Assembly: GCA_016718035.1 (NCBI GenBank)
Contig: JADKEK010000006.1
Span: 186,001-250,000 of the forward strand
Direction: 5' to 3'
DNA: 64,000 bases
Source: Bacteroidota bacterium
GTDB lineage: Bacteria > Bacteroidota > Bacteroidia > Chitinophagales > BACL12
Shown here: positions 7,774 through 17,607 of the stretch, in pieces
Layout: every line of letters starts with the position of its first letter
Position numbering within the stretch: the first letter of the stretch is position 1
Translations under genes and position numbers: made by a program
Notes under the pieces: model-generated
What the model was told of the DNA's origin: nothing
Databases searched by the model: none
The model's input: the letters and a program-made list of their open reading frames with translations, nothing else

Positions 7774-10700
7774 ATGAAAAAACATTTACTTTTATTTTTT
7801 TTCATATTATCAATTTTACAGGTAAATGCTCAAACCTATCATAATGAATGGATTGAGTATGATCAGCAATATTTAAAATTCCCGATTGCTAAAAATGGAA
7901 TTTACCGTATTTCTTACGATGTGCTTAATTCGGCTATGAACGATATTGGTGTTCCTTTGGCCACAGTTGATCCGCGCAATTTTCAATTAATTAATAAAGG
8001 TGTTGAGCAATATATCCATATTGCAGGTGAAGCAGATGGTGTTTTTAACGCTGCAGATTACATCGAGTTTTATGGTGAAAAAAATGATGGTACTTTCGAT
8101 TCGCTAATGTTTGAATTCCCCGAATATCAGTTGCATCAATACGAAAGTATAATTACAGATACAGCGATGTATTTTTTGACATGGAATGATTTAATTACTA
8201 ACCTTCGACTTGAGGTGGTTAATAACGATTTATCTGATACACCGGCACCTTTGCTTTATCACGATTATAATACACGTATTGTATATGGTGCCGGATATGG
8301 TTCAGGAAATTTTAATGCTGGAGATCCGTTTAATGATATTTTATCTTCTGATCTGACAGATGGAGAGGGGTATGCCACAGGCAAATACAATCTAAGTAAT
8401 TTTAATGTTACGGTAAATACACCGGATTTTTATACAGGCACTTCATTTATACCCAGATTAAAAACAGCGCTCATCGCCAACGGAGACGGTGAACATCATT
8501 TTTTAATTAAATGGAATGGAGAAATAATAAAGGACACCACCTTTTTTAATTATAGGGTAGGTCGTTATGAATTTAATATAGAAGATGTATTAGCCTCCAA
8601 TACCATAACTTTTTCCAGTGGACCTGTTTCTACAGATTATCAACGATATTCCTATATTAATATTAACTATCCACGATCATTTAGTTGTAACAATGAATCG
8701 GTTTTAAGAACCAGCCTATCACAAGTTGTTGGAGCAACAACCTATTTGGAATGTACTAATTTTAACGAAAAATTCACTACACCACTTTTATACGACCTTT
8801 CGAATCACAAACGTATTGAAGCAATTGTTGAAGCTGATATCTCTAAATTTCATTTAGACTATAACGCAACTGAAGCTGAATTATATTTTAGCAGTCAGGA
8901 TGCTACTGATTTATTTTCAGTAACCAAATTAACTCCTGCCACCTTTGTCAATTATGGAGCAGTTGCCAATCAGGGCAATTATATGATTATTTCCAACAAG
9001 GTATTGTTTGAAGATGTGGACGGAACAAATTGGGTTGATGCATACAGAGATTACAGGGCAAGTATTGCAGGTGGAAGTCATGATGCGATTATTGTAGATA
9101 TTGATGTTTTGTACGATATGTTTTCTTATGGTTTGAAAAAACATCCTTTAGCCATTCGTAATTTTGTGCTGTATGCTGTAGATAATTTTATTACAACTCC
9201 TGAGTATCTTTTTTTAATAGGCAAATCATACAGTTATGATGTAACGCGTGCAAATGGCACTCCAGAATATGCAGCAAATTTAGTTCCAACTTTTGGAAAC
9301 CCAGGTTCAGATAATATGCTTGTAACACGGACAGGAGATTTTGTACCTGTAGTTGCTGTAGGAAGAATTTCAGCAAAAACGGCGAATGACGTACGCATTT
9401 ATTATGACAAAGTAATCGAATTTGAAGCACAGCAGGCTGACCACCTTCAAACCATCGCTAATAAAGCCTGGATGAAAAATGTATTACATTTTGCCGGTGG
9501 TGCATCTGAATTTGAACAAACTTTATTTAATTCATTTCTTAATCAGTACAAAAATATTATTGAAGACACTTTATATGGAGGTAATGTTATTCCATTTAAC
9601 AAATTAAATGCGGACCCGATTTTTTATTCTGAATCGGCTTATGTTGATTCACTAATTAATAATGGTGTATCGCTAATTACATTTTTTGGACATTCATCTA
9701 CAGGCAGTTTTGATTATAATATTGGGTCGCCAAATGAATTTGAAAATGAGGGAAAATATTTTGCGGTGTATGGAAATGGATGCAACACGGCAGCAATTCA
9801 TGGCGATGCTTATACTTTAGGTGAACAATACATTTTTGCAGAAAATAAAGCAGCCATTGCCTTTTTAGCAGCAAGTAATTTTTCTATTGCAGCTAATTTG
9901 CACACCTACGCTACTTTATTTTATCGTGAATTAGCCAATAACTCCTACAATTTACCAATGGGTGTTGCCATGCGTGCTGTAGCAGATACATTATGGCCTA
10001 CAGATAATCCATTTGACAGGATGACAATTCAGCATAATACCTTGCAAGGGGATCCTGCTATTCGTTTAAACACGCACGACAAACCGGATTATGCAATAGA
10101 GTCACCATATGTGCATTTTGAACCGGATGTAGTTTCAGCAGGTACAGATAGCATTTATATGCATTTAATCGTAACCAATTTAGGCGCTGCGATTGATTCT
10201 AGTTATTTTGTTGAGGTTAAGCGGACAAAGTTTGGTGGGGAAACATCTACGTTTTTTGAACGGTTTCCTGCAACCCGTTTTAGAGATACTTTAATAATTC
10301 CATTTGCTACTGATGGATTAGAAGGAGCAGGATTAAATACTTTTTCGATCCATTTGGACAAAGAAAATGAAATTGGAGAAATTGATGAATTCAATAATAT
10401 TTTAACGACCAGTTTGTTTGTTATTTCTGATGATGCAATGCCCATTTATCCGGTGGAGTTTACCATAATGAATCATGTTCCGGAATATTTTGCAGCATCA
10501 ACAACAGATGCATTTGCTCCTGTGAAACAATATATTTTCGAAGCAGATACAACAACATTGTTTAATTCACCATTGCGGAAAACTACAATGGTAACTTCAG
10601 CAGGTGGTGTAATTAAATGGGAAAATCCGCCGCTGACTTATGTGCCAAATGTGGTATATTATTGGCGAGTTACTCCCGATACCAGCGACGAGTCTGAGGC

Positions 10701-12777
10701 CATGTGGCGTTCAAGTTCTTTTCTTTATTTACCCGGTGAAATAACGGGGTGGAACCAGTCGCATTATTATCAATATTTAGAGAATGATTATTCAAATATT
10801 AATCTCGAGCCCACACGCGAGTTTACATTTGTGCCTGACGTAAAAACATACGAAGTTGCTACAGGTATTTATCCAACAACACATTGGACAGAAGTAACCA
10901 GTTATGCGGATGGTGAATTGCTCGCAATTGGGTCATGTGCGTCTACGGGATTTGTCGTGTTAGTGGCTGATGCCAATTCGGCAGAACTTTGGCAGACAAG
11001 TGAAGTTGGTGCTACTAATTTAGGACCATATGGCGATGTTTATTGCAGTGCAGATGCTTACGAACGTGTTATTCAATTTTATACCAACACTCCGGCTAAC
11101 AGGGAGAAATTATATAATTTTATGATGAATGATTTGCCTGATAGCACGCATTTTATTTGTTATAGCAATAATTACCCGGATTTTTATGCATGGTTGGATG
11201 ACACCTTGATTTACGGACATAGTTTATTCGATGCGTTTAATGCTTTAGGTGCAACAGATATTAATGCATTGTCAGTATTTGATTACGACAGGTCCTATAT
11301 TTTTTATGCTCAAAAAGGCAACACAGATTCTAAAGTCGAAATTATCGGCGACCCTGAAGGACATAAAATTGAAGCAACATTTGTAATTAATGGTAATTGG
11401 AATAAAGGGAATATAGAAACGCCATTAATTGGTCCTGCAGAAGAATGGGACAAAGCACAATGGAGTTTTTATGCTAACGATTTACCCGGGGTTGATACTA
11501 ACAGTATTTCTGTAATTGGTGTAAAATTTAATGGTCTGGAAGTTGTTTTAAAAACAGGGTTACAAAGTGGAGACACTTCTATTACATTTGCCGATGCTGA
11601 CTTATATCCGTACATTAAATTACGGTTAGAAACGAAAGATGATACGCTAAGAACTCCTGCTCAATTTAATTTTTGGCGTGTTATATATGACCCGGTTCCT
11701 GAAGCTGCAGTGAATCCAAATTTACATTTTGCCTTTAATAACGATACCTTGCAACAAGGTGCTCCGGGTAGTTTAGAATTGGCTATTACTAATGTGAGTG
11801 ATTACAATATGGATAGCCTGCTAATTAATTTTGGCATATTTGACGCTAATAATTTGTACCGCGAAATTCCGTATTCAAGGCAAGATAGTCTGCTGAGTGA
11901 TGAATCGATGATTGCAACGATTCAATTTAACACTAATCAAATTCCAATTGGAAGGTGTACACTGGTAGCTGAAGTGAATCCTAAAAATGATCAGGAAGAA
12001 CAATTTCACTATAATAATTTTGCATATTTACCAATACAGGTTATTGGCGATGCTAAAGATCCATTGTTAGATATAACATTCGACGGTGTGCATATTTTAG
12101 ATGGGGATATTGTGAGTGCAAAACCTCAAATTATTATTAATTTAAAAGATGAAAACCCTTATTTAGCATTAGCAGATACATCGCTGTTGAAAATCACTAT
12201 GCAATACCCGAATTATAGTTTCCACGATTATTATTATGATGGTGTAACTACGAAATTTTATCCTGCTGATCCTTCCAATTTATCGGAAAACAATAGTGCC
12301 CGTGTAGAAATTAATCCGATTTTTAGTATGGATGGCACCTATGAATTACGTGTGCAGGGAATGGATAACACAGGAAATACAGCTGGTGATATCGATTATA
12401 CGATTTCATTTGAAGTAATCAATAAGGCAATGGTGAGTAATGTGATGAATTACCCCAATCCATTTACATCACAAACCCGATTTGTATTTACCTTAACCGG
12501 AAGCGAAGTGCCTGAGTATTTCAAAATTCAAATTATGACTGTCACTGGAAAGGTGGTACGTGAAATTATGCGTAGCGAATTAGGTGAGCTGCATATTGGA
12601 AATAATATAACCGAATTTGCCTGGGATGGTACCGATCAGTTTGGTGACCCATTAGCTAATGGACTATATGTTTATAGAGTGGTAACACGATTAAATGGCG
12701 AATCAATAGAAAAATACGATACAGGCACTGACCAATACTTTAATTCAGGGTTTGGAAAAATGTATTTAGCGAGATAA
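7774..12777 (+). CDS. Giant C25 (gingipain-family) cysteine peptidase, PorU2-like putative T9SS sortase
   Basis: 1667 residues with signal peptide MKKHLLLFFFILSILQVNAQ. The C25 core (about 400-770) contains the predicted catalytic His in TFFGHSSTGS and the Cys in YGNGCNTAA. After it come a CARDB-like beta domain (about 775-890, ending FNNILTTSLFV), an interleukin-like EMT-inducer type domain (about 1020-1200), a second CARDB-like domain (about 1310-1420) and a C-terminal FlgD/FN3-like domain (YPNPF, then FAWDGTDQFGDPLANGLYVYRV). PorU cleaves the sorting domain of T9SS cargo and attaches lipopolysaccharide; long PorU2-like forms of this shape are known in Bacteroidota but poorly characterised. 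It forms a pair with the PorV/PorQ gene upstream and ends 3 bp from the convergent ZIP gene. Confidence 0.8.
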   Translation: MKKHLLLFFFILSILQVNAQTYHNEWIEYDQQYLKFPIAKNGIYRISYDVLNSAMNDIGVPLATVDPRNFQLINKGVEQYIHIAGEADGVFNAADYIEFYGEKNDGTFDSLMFEFPEYQLHQYESIITDTAMYFLTWNDLITNLRLEVVNNDLSDTPAPLLYHDYNTRIVYGAGYGSGNFNAGDPFNDILSSDLTDGEGYATGKYNLSNFNVTVNTPDFYTGTSFIPRLKTALIANGDGEHHFLIKWNGEIIKDTTFFNYRVGRYEFNIEDVLASNTITFSSGPVSTDYQRYSYININYPRSFSCNNESVLRTSLSQVVGATTYLECTNFNEKFTTPLLYDLSNHKRIEAIVEADISKFHLDYNATEAELYFSSQDATDLFSVTKLTPATFVNYGAVANQGNYMIISNKVLFEDVDGTNWVDAYRDYRASIAGGSHDAIIVDIDVLYDMFSYGLKKHPLAIRNFVLYAVDNFITTPEYLFLIGKSYSYDVTRANGTPEYAANLVPTFGNPGSDNMLVTRTGDFVPVVAVGRISAKTANDVRIYYDKVIEFEAQQADHLQTIANKAWMKNVLHFAGGASEFEQTLFNSFLNQYKNIIEDTLYGGNVIPFNKLNADPIFYSESAYVDSLINNGVSLITFFGHSSTGSFDYNIGSPNEFENEGKYFAVYGNGCNTAAIHGDAYTLGEQYIFAENKAAIAFLAASNFSIAANLHTYATLFYRELANNSYNLPMGVAMRAVADTLWPTDNPFDRMTIQHNTLQGDPAIRLNTHDKPDYAIESPYVHFEPDVVSAGTDSIYMHLIVTNLGAAIDSSYFVEVKRTKFGGETSTFFERFPATRFRDTLIIPFATDGLEGAGLNTFSIHLDKENEIGEIDEFNNILTTSLFVISDDAMPIYPVEFTIMNHVPEYFAASTTDAFAPVKQYIFEADTTTLFNSPLRKTTMVTSAGGVIKWENPPLTYVPNVVYYWRVTPDTSDESEAMWRSSSFLYLPGEITGWNQSHYYQYLENDYSNINLEPTREFTFVPDVKTYEVATGIYPTTHWTEVTSYADGELLAIGSCASTGFVVLVADANSAELWQTSEVGATNLGPYGDVYCSADAYERVIQFYTNTPANREKLYNFMMNDLPDSTHFICYSNNYPDFYAWLDDTLIYGHSLFDAFNALGATDINALSVFDYDRSYIFYAQKGNTDSKVEIIGDPEGHKIEATFVINGNWNKGNIETPLIGPAEEWDKAQWSFYANDLPGVDTNSISVIGVKFNGLEVVLKTGLQSGDTSITFADADLYPYIKLRLETKDDTLRTPAQFNFWRVIYDPVPEAAVNPNLHFAFNNDTLQQGAPGSLELAITNVSDYNMDSLLINFGIFDANNLYREIPYSRQDSLLSDESMIATIQFNTNQIPIGRCTLVAEVNPKNDQEEQFHYNNFAYLPIQVIGDAKDPLLDITFDGVHILDGDIVSAKPQIIINLKDENPYLALADTSLLKITMQYPNYSFHDYYYDGVTTKFYPADPSNLSENNSARVEINPIFSMDGTYELRVQGMDNTGNTAGDIDYTISFEVINKAMVSNVMNYPNPFTSQTRFVFTLTGSEVPEYFKIQIMTVTGKVVREIMRSELGELHIGNNITEFAWDGTDQFGDPLANGLYVYRVVTRLNGESIEKYDTGTDQYFNSGFGKMYLAR

Positions 12778-12780
12778 ACA

Positions 12781-13539
12781 TTATTCCATCATAGCAGCAA
12801 ATAGTGCAATTCCGGCACCTGCTAAAATGGCAATAAATTTATACATACTTATTTTATGGGCTTTACCACTTGCTTCGAAAATGATAGTAGTACTAATGTG
12901 AATTAAAGAACCACAAACTATCGCAATCAGCCATTTAAAATCCATCACATGTTGGGTAGTGAGATAATTACCGGCATAACTTCCCAGTGGTGTCATTAAC
13001 GCAAAAAATGCCAATAATAAATAAGCGTTGAACTGTTTACTTACAGAAAAAAATAATACGGTAGCCAATGCAAAAGCCTCAGGAATTTTGTGGACTAAAA
13101 TCGCATTAAACAGCGGTTGCATTTGCGCTGCTTCCATATTGTCGCCAACCAGTGGAACGCCTTCCATAAATGCATGAAAACTCAATCCGAAAAATACACC
13201 TGCAATATATCCTTTACTTTGATGTTCGTGTAAATGTAAATGTCCGTGTTCTATACCTCTGGTAAACTGAACAATTAGCAATTGTATAAAAAAACCAAGC
13301 AGAATATATATAGCTGCTGTATAATCATGAGTATGCGCACCGGTTTCCTGATGACCTACGTGAGCATCTGCAAATATTTCAGGTAATAAATGGAGCACAA
13401 CATTGCCTAATAAATAAGCACCACTAAATGATAATAATATACTGAGTAACTCACTATGTGTTTGTTTGCGCAGGAACCAAGCGGCTAAAATACCTGCAAC
13501 AGAAGCTGAAATTATGAATACAATTTGAAGTATGCTCAT
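12781..13539 (-). CDS. ZIP-family divalent metal transporter
   Basis: 252 residues with about eight membrane segments. HLLPEIFADAHVGHQETGAHTH and the loop HGHLHLHEHQSKG are His-rich and typical of metal-binding loops. The transport-site helices are present: FHAFMEGVPL (TM4) and VHKIPEAFAL (TM5). ZIP proteins import Zn2+ or Fe2+ into the cytoplasm. It is last in a minus-strand run behind a methyltransferase and a PAP2 phosphatase, 25 bp after the latter. Confidence 0.9.
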   Translation of the reverse strand: MSILQIVFIISASVAGILAAWFLRKQTHSELLSILLSFSGAYLLGNVVLHLLPEIFADAHVGHQETGAHTHDYTAAIYILLGFFIQLLIVQFTRGIEHGHLHLHEHQSKGYIAGVFFGLSFHAFMEGVPLVGDNMEAAQMQPLFNAILVHKIPEAFALATVLFFSVSKQFNAYLLLAFFALMTPLGSYAGNYLTTQHVMDFKWLIAIVCGSLIHISTTIIFEASGKAHKISMYKFIAILAGAGIALFAAMME

Positions 13540-13564
13540 GTGTTATAATACCGATTTGCCTGCT

Positions 13565-14152
13565 TTAAAGTTCCGGACCAAGTTTGGGTAGCACGTAACG
13601 AGATGCAATTTTATAGATAATTATGCTAATAATAGTACCTAATAATGCACCACCCAGAATATCGATTGGATAATGCACCCCCACATAAATTTGCGCATAC
13701 GACACTAAACTCGCCCAAAACAAGGCTACAGGGGCAATCCACCTCGATTTTTTCCTGAATAATAAGATTAACATCACTGCGAAAGCAAATGTGTTAGTAG
13801 CATGGCTAGAGGTAAAACTCTTCCCGGCACCACATCTTTCGATGCGCAAGGTGACCTGTTCCTTAAAAACTTCATCATTACAAGGACGAATGCGGCCGAC
13901 TGCCGGTTTTATGACAGCACTGCTAAGCTGGTCGCTGGCACCAAAATTTAAACCCAACAATAAAATAAGGGTAAGTCCTTTCCAACGATATTGATATACT
14001 AAAACAATAGCAATGATAATATACAGTGGTATCCAGAAATTTTTATCGCGAACAGGAGGCATTATGATATCAAATAGATTATTTGCCCACTTATTATTAA
14101 TAAGTAAAAATGCCCATTCATCAAATTGTTGTATAAATTCCGGAAATATCAT
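13565..14152 (-). CDS. PAP2-family membrane phosphatase
   Basis: 195 residues with about five or six membrane segments. The three PAP2 motifs appear in order: KPAVGRIRP, SFTSSHA (in place of PSGH), and the third around YVGVHYPIDILGG. In the third motif the usual SR pair before the VGVHYP stretch reads AQ, so one phosphate-contacting Arg is missing; the catalytic His is kept. Members dephosphorylate undecaprenyl pyrophosphate or lipid phosphates. The start codon overlaps the stop of the methyltransferase gene by 4 bp (ATGA), so the two are translationally coupled. Confidence 0.88.
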   Translation of the reverse strand: MIFPEFIQQFDEWAFLLINNKWANNLFDIIMPPVRDKNFWIPLYIIIAIVLVYQYRWKGLTLILLLGLNFGASDQLSSAVIKPAVGRIRPCNDEVFKEQVTLRIERCGAGKSFTSSHATNTFAFAVMLILLFRKKSRWIAPVALFWASLVSYAQIYVGVHYPIDILGGALLGTIISIIIYKIASRYVLPKLGPEL

Positions 14153-14883
14153 TTTTCTGCTATAATAATAAGTCGTTCAGATTGTAATTTATTATATGGT
14201 TGCAAATCGTAATCGCCAAAAGTAGCTACAATTTTTAACCCGGCCAATGCGCAATATTGATTAAAGTGATGTAATTGTAATGCGCGCACATGTTCATAAT
14301 AAGTAAAATTTTGATTATTATGTTTTACTTCAATTTTTTTGGATATCATGCCATTCGCATAACTTTTGGTAATGTCGAATTGAACATCACCAAAAACTTT
14401 GTGTTCATCTTCCACTAAATTTTGTAATGTAGTGAATACATTTAAAAAATCAATAACCAATTTGCCTCCCGGTTTTAACCCTTTAGCAAAAGAACGAATA
14501 CATTTAATATCATCTTTAGTATTGGCGAAATAGCCAAAACTGGTATAAAAATTAAAAATAAAATCAAAATAATTTACGCGTAACACATTACGCATATCGT
14601 GCTGAAAAAATGATAAATGTTCATTTTCTGCCGATTTTGCTTCTTTAATGGAACTGTAAGATAAATCGATTCCTGTGACATCCCAACCTTTTTCTGCTAA
14701 ATAGATGGCGTGGCGCCCTTTACCGCAAGCAGCATCTAGTATTGTGGCGTTTGGTGGTGGCTGCAGTTTTTCCATCAATGCATCCAAAAAGCCGGCAGCC
14801 TCGTCTTCATCACGATGCTGATACAGTATGTCGTAGTAACATTGACTGAACCATGTTTCAAACCAGTTTTTTGTGACAGCCAT
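14149..14883 (-). CDS. Class I SAM-dependent methyltransferase
   Basis: 244 residues. Motif I is ILDAACGKGRHAIYLAEKGWDVTGIDLS, followed by FFQHDMRNV and FDFIFNFYTSFGYF, the usual Rossmann methyltransferase order. The substrate cannot be told; similar proteins act on small molecules or quinone-like substrates. First gene of the minus-strand run with PAP2 and ZIP, and preceded by an exact TAnnTTTG element 15 nt upstream. Confidence 0.87.
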   Translation of the reverse strand: MAVTKNWFETWFSQCYYDILYQHRDEDEAAGFLDALMEKLQPPPNATILDAACGKGRHAIYLAEKGWDVTGIDLSYSSIKEAKSAENEHLSFFQHDMRNVLRVNYFDFIFNFYTSFGYFANTKDDIKCIRSFAKGLKPGGKLVIDFLNVFTTLQNLVEDEHKVFGDVQFDITKSYANGMISKKIEVKHNNQNFTYYEHVRALQLHHFNQYCALAGLKIVATFGDYDLQPYNKLQSERLIIIAEK

Positions 14884-14898
14884 ATTTTAAATAATGAA

Positions 14899-14906
14899 CA
14901 AAAGTA
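14899..14906 (-). promoter_or_regulatory. -7 promoter element of the methyltransferase-PAP2-ZIP run
   Basis: Minus strand reads TACTTTTG, an exact TAnnTTTG match, 15 nt before the ATG. Confidence 0.55.
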
Positions 14907-14952
14907 CAAGATTTAAACATTTATTCGTTATATCGCATCATTTGAATTTGTA

Positions 14953-14960
14953 TAACTTTG
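14953..14960 (+). promoter_or_regulatory. -7 promoter element of glmM
   Basis: TAACTTTG, an exact TAnnTTTG match, 10 nt before the glmM ATG; it lies back to back with the methyltransferase promoter. Confidence 0.6.
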
Positions 14961-14970
14961 TATTTCGATT

Positions 14971-16353
14971 ATGACACTTATTAAATCAATCTCCGGTATT
15001 AGAGGAACTATAGGAGGGAAGGCCGGACAAAATCTAACCCCTGAAGATATTATCAAATTTACCGCGGCTTTTGGTACCTGGATAAAAAATACGACCGGAA
15101 ATCCAACAATTGTGATTGGTCGCGATGCGCGTATTAGTGGTGAAATGGTAAATCATCTGGTTACCGGAACATTACAATCAATTGGTATTAAAGTAATTGA
15201 CTTAGGATTATCTACTACACCTACAGTTGAAATTGCAGTTCCTCGTGAACAGGCTGGTGGGGGAATTATCATCACCGCTTCACATAATCCTAAAAATTAT
15301 AATGCACTGAAATTATTAAATCATTTAGGTGAATTTATTTCAGGTGCTGATGGTGAAGCCGTTTTAGCAATTGCGAACAGTGAAGAAATAGTTTACAGCG
15401 ATGTAGATAAATTAGGTGAATACCAACACAAGTTTTATTATATCCAAAAACATATCGATAAAATTCTGGAATTGCCATTGGTAAATAAAAAGGCAATTAA
15501 AGAGCGCAATTTTAAAGTGGTTATCGATTGTGTGAATTCTACAGGAGGTATTTCCGTACCTGAATTATTGGTCGCACTTGGTGTTACCGATGTGGTGGAA
15601 TTATTTACCAATCCCAATGGACGTTTCCCGCATAATCCTGAACCATTGCCTGAACATTTAGGTACTATTGCACATGAAGTTAAACACCAAAAAGCGGATG
15701 TCGGTTTAGTGGTTGACCCTGATGTAGATCGTTTGGCAATAGTGTGCGAAAACGGTGATATGTTTGGTGAGGAATATACATTAGTATCTATTGCCGATTA
15801 TGTGCTCAAACATACTCCCGGAAATGTAGTTTCGAATTTATCTTCAACGCAGGCGTTGCGCGATGTTGCGGTAAAACATAAAGTGGAACATCATCAAAGT
15901 GCTGTTGGTGAAGTGCATGTAGTAAGTATGATGAAAGAGGTGAATGCCATTATTGGTGGTGAAGGCAATGGAGGAATTATTTTACCTGAATTACATTACG
16001 GTCGCGATGCATTAGTTGGCATTGCTTTGTTTCTGTCGCATTTAGCTACATCAGGTAAAAGTTGTTCACGCTTACGCGCCGATTATCCAAATTACTTCAT
16101 GGCAAAAAATAAAATCGAATTGCCTGAAGGTACCGATGTGCAATATATTTTGCGCAAAATGGAGGAAAAATATAAGAAGGAAAAACTCAATAAAACGGAC
16201 GGGCTGAAAATAGAAATGGGTGGCGACTGGGTACATCTTCGCGCCAGCAATACCGAACCTATTATTCGCATCTACTCTGAAAGTTCAACCAAAACCACGG
16301 CTGAGAACATCAACAAAAAGATTATGGATGACATCAAAAATGTCATGAAATAG
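14971..16353 (+). CDS. glmM: Phosphoglucosamine mutase (alpha-D-phosphohexomutase family)
   Basis: 460 residues. The phosphoserine loop ITASHNPKNYNALK, the metal loop DPDVDRLAIV, the sugar-binding GGEGNGGII and the phosphate-binding RASNTEPIIRIY at the C terminus are present in order. GlmM turns glucosamine-6-phosphate into glucosamine-1-phosphate for peptidoglycan and LPS. Phosphomannomutase or phosphoglucomutase activity is possible, since these subfamilies differ subtly, but the length and motifs fit GlmM of Bacteroidota. Confidence 0.88.
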   Translation: MTLIKSISGIRGTIGGKAGQNLTPEDIIKFTAAFGTWIKNTTGNPTIVIGRDARISGEMVNHLVTGTLQSIGIKVIDLGLSTTPTVEIAVPREQAGGGIIITASHNPKNYNALKLLNHLGEFISGADGEAVLAIANSEEIVYSDVDKLGEYQHKFYYIQKHIDKILELPLVNKKAIKERNFKVVIDCVNSTGGISVPELLVALGVTDVVELFTNPNGRFPHNPEPLPEHLGTIAHEVKHQKADVGLVVDPDVDRLAIVCENGDMFGEEYTLVSIADYVLKHTPGNVVSNLSSTQALRDVAVKHKVEHHQSAVGEVHVVSMMKEVNAIIGGEGNGGIILPELHYGRDALVGIALFLSHLATSGKSCSRLRADYPNYFMAKNKIELPEGTDVQYILRKMEEKYKKEKLNKTDGLKIEMGGDWVHLRASNTEPIIRIYSESSTKTTAENINKKIMDDIKNVMK

Positions 16354-16393
16354 TCATTTGGAGGGCCTTTTTCAGCTACTCGGGGTAATTGCT

Positions 16394-16401
16394 TAATTTT
16401 G
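16394..16401 (+). promoter_or_regulatory. -7 promoter element of the cysteine desulfurase gene
   Basis: TAATTTTG, an exact TAnnTTTG match, 17 nt before the ATG. Confidence 0.6.
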
Positions 16402-16418
16402 CGGTTTAACTGAATTAC

Positions 16419-17552
16419 ATGCGCGTTTACCTAGACAATGCTGCTACTACGCAGCTGGAACCCAAAGTGATAGAGGCTATGATGCCCTATTTACAACAGT
16501 TTTACGGGAATCCATCTTCCATTCATTCCTTTGGTCGCGAAACCAGAGCAGCTATTGAAAAAGCGAGAAAGCTCATTGCCGGGTTGTTTCATGTGTCTCC
16601 GGGTGAGATTTTTTTTACCAGTGGTGGTACCGAGGCCAATAATATGGCTTTGCAATGCAGCGTGCGCGATTTAGGGGTTACCCGAATCATAACATCGCCA
16701 ATTGAACATCACGCAGTAACACATACAGTAGAAGCACTCAAAAATGAGGGTAAAATTCAACTCGACTACGTTGCTTTAAACAATGATGGTTCAGTTAATT
16801 ATGAAAATCTGGAGCAATTACTTACTAGTAATCCCGCTAAAACATTAGTGAGTTTAATGCATGCCAACAACGAAATCGGCACATTACTCGATATCGATAA
16901 GGTGAGTAATTTATGTATCACGCACAATGCTTATTTTCATTGTGATACTGTTCAAACTGTTGCGCATTATCAACTCGATTTACAAAAAACTAAAGTGCAT
17001 TTTATATCATGTGCTGCACATAAATTCCACGGACCAAAAGGAGTAGGATTTATTTATATCAATGGTGAAGCTAAAATAAAACCTTTGATACATGGCGGTG
17101 CGCAAGAAAGAAATGTACGCGCTGGAACAGAAAATTTATACGGTATTATAGGTTTAGCAAAAGCACTTGAAATTGCTTATGCGGAATTGGATACCGTTAG
17201 CGACCATATTAAAAATTTGCGCGACCACATGATGAGAAGATTACTCGATGAAATTCCGGGAGTGCAAATTAATTCTGATAACAACGGATTATATACGGTA
17301 TTGAACGTAAACTTCCCTGCATCGGATAAAAATGAATTGTTATTATTCAACCTCGACATAGCCGGCATAGCTGTTAGTGGCGGAAGTGCCTGTAGTAGCG
17401 GTACCGACATAGGCTCACATGTAATTGCACAATTAAAACGCGCACCGGGTTCTACTGCTGTGCGTTTTTCGTTTTCGAAATTTAATACAATGGAGGAAAT
17501 TGATTTTGCGGTAAATAAAATCCGTGAAATGATGCCAGTAGCTGTGAGTTAA
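16419..17552 (+). CDS. Cysteine desulfurase (NifS/IscS class)
   Basis: 377 residues. It removes sulfur from cysteine as a persulfide for Fe-S cluster and thio-cofactor synthesis. DNAATTQLEP is the N-terminal signature, SGGTEANNMAL binds the PLP phosphate, CAAHKFHGPKG holds the PLP lysine, and SGGSACSSGT carries the catalytic cysteine on its mobile loop. No iscU, iscA or iscR is adjacent, so it could serve general sulfur transfer. Followed after 55 bp by another class V aminotransferase. Confidence 0.92.
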   Translation: MRVYLDNAATTQLEPKVIEAMMPYLQQFYGNPSSIHSFGRETRAAIEKARKLIAGLFHVSPGEIFFTSGGTEANNMALQCSVRDLGVTRIITSPIEHHAVTHTVEALKNEGKIQLDYVALNNDGSVNYENLEQLLTSNPAKTLVSLMHANNEIGTLLDIDKVSNLCITHNAYFHCDTVQTVAHYQLDLQKTKVHFISCAAHKFHGPKGVGFIYINGEAKIKPLIHGGAQERNVRAGTENLYGIIGLAKALEIAYAELDTVSDHIKNLRDHMMRRLLDEIPGVQINSDNNGLYTVLNVNFPASDKNELLLFNLDIAGIAVSGGSACSSGTDIGSHVIAQLKRAPGSTAVRFSFSKFNTMEEIDFAVNKIREMMPVAVS

Positions 17553-17607
17553 TCTTTCAGGATATTTGTATCTTAACGGTTCCAATAATTAAAAATGGAA
17601 CCCGCTT

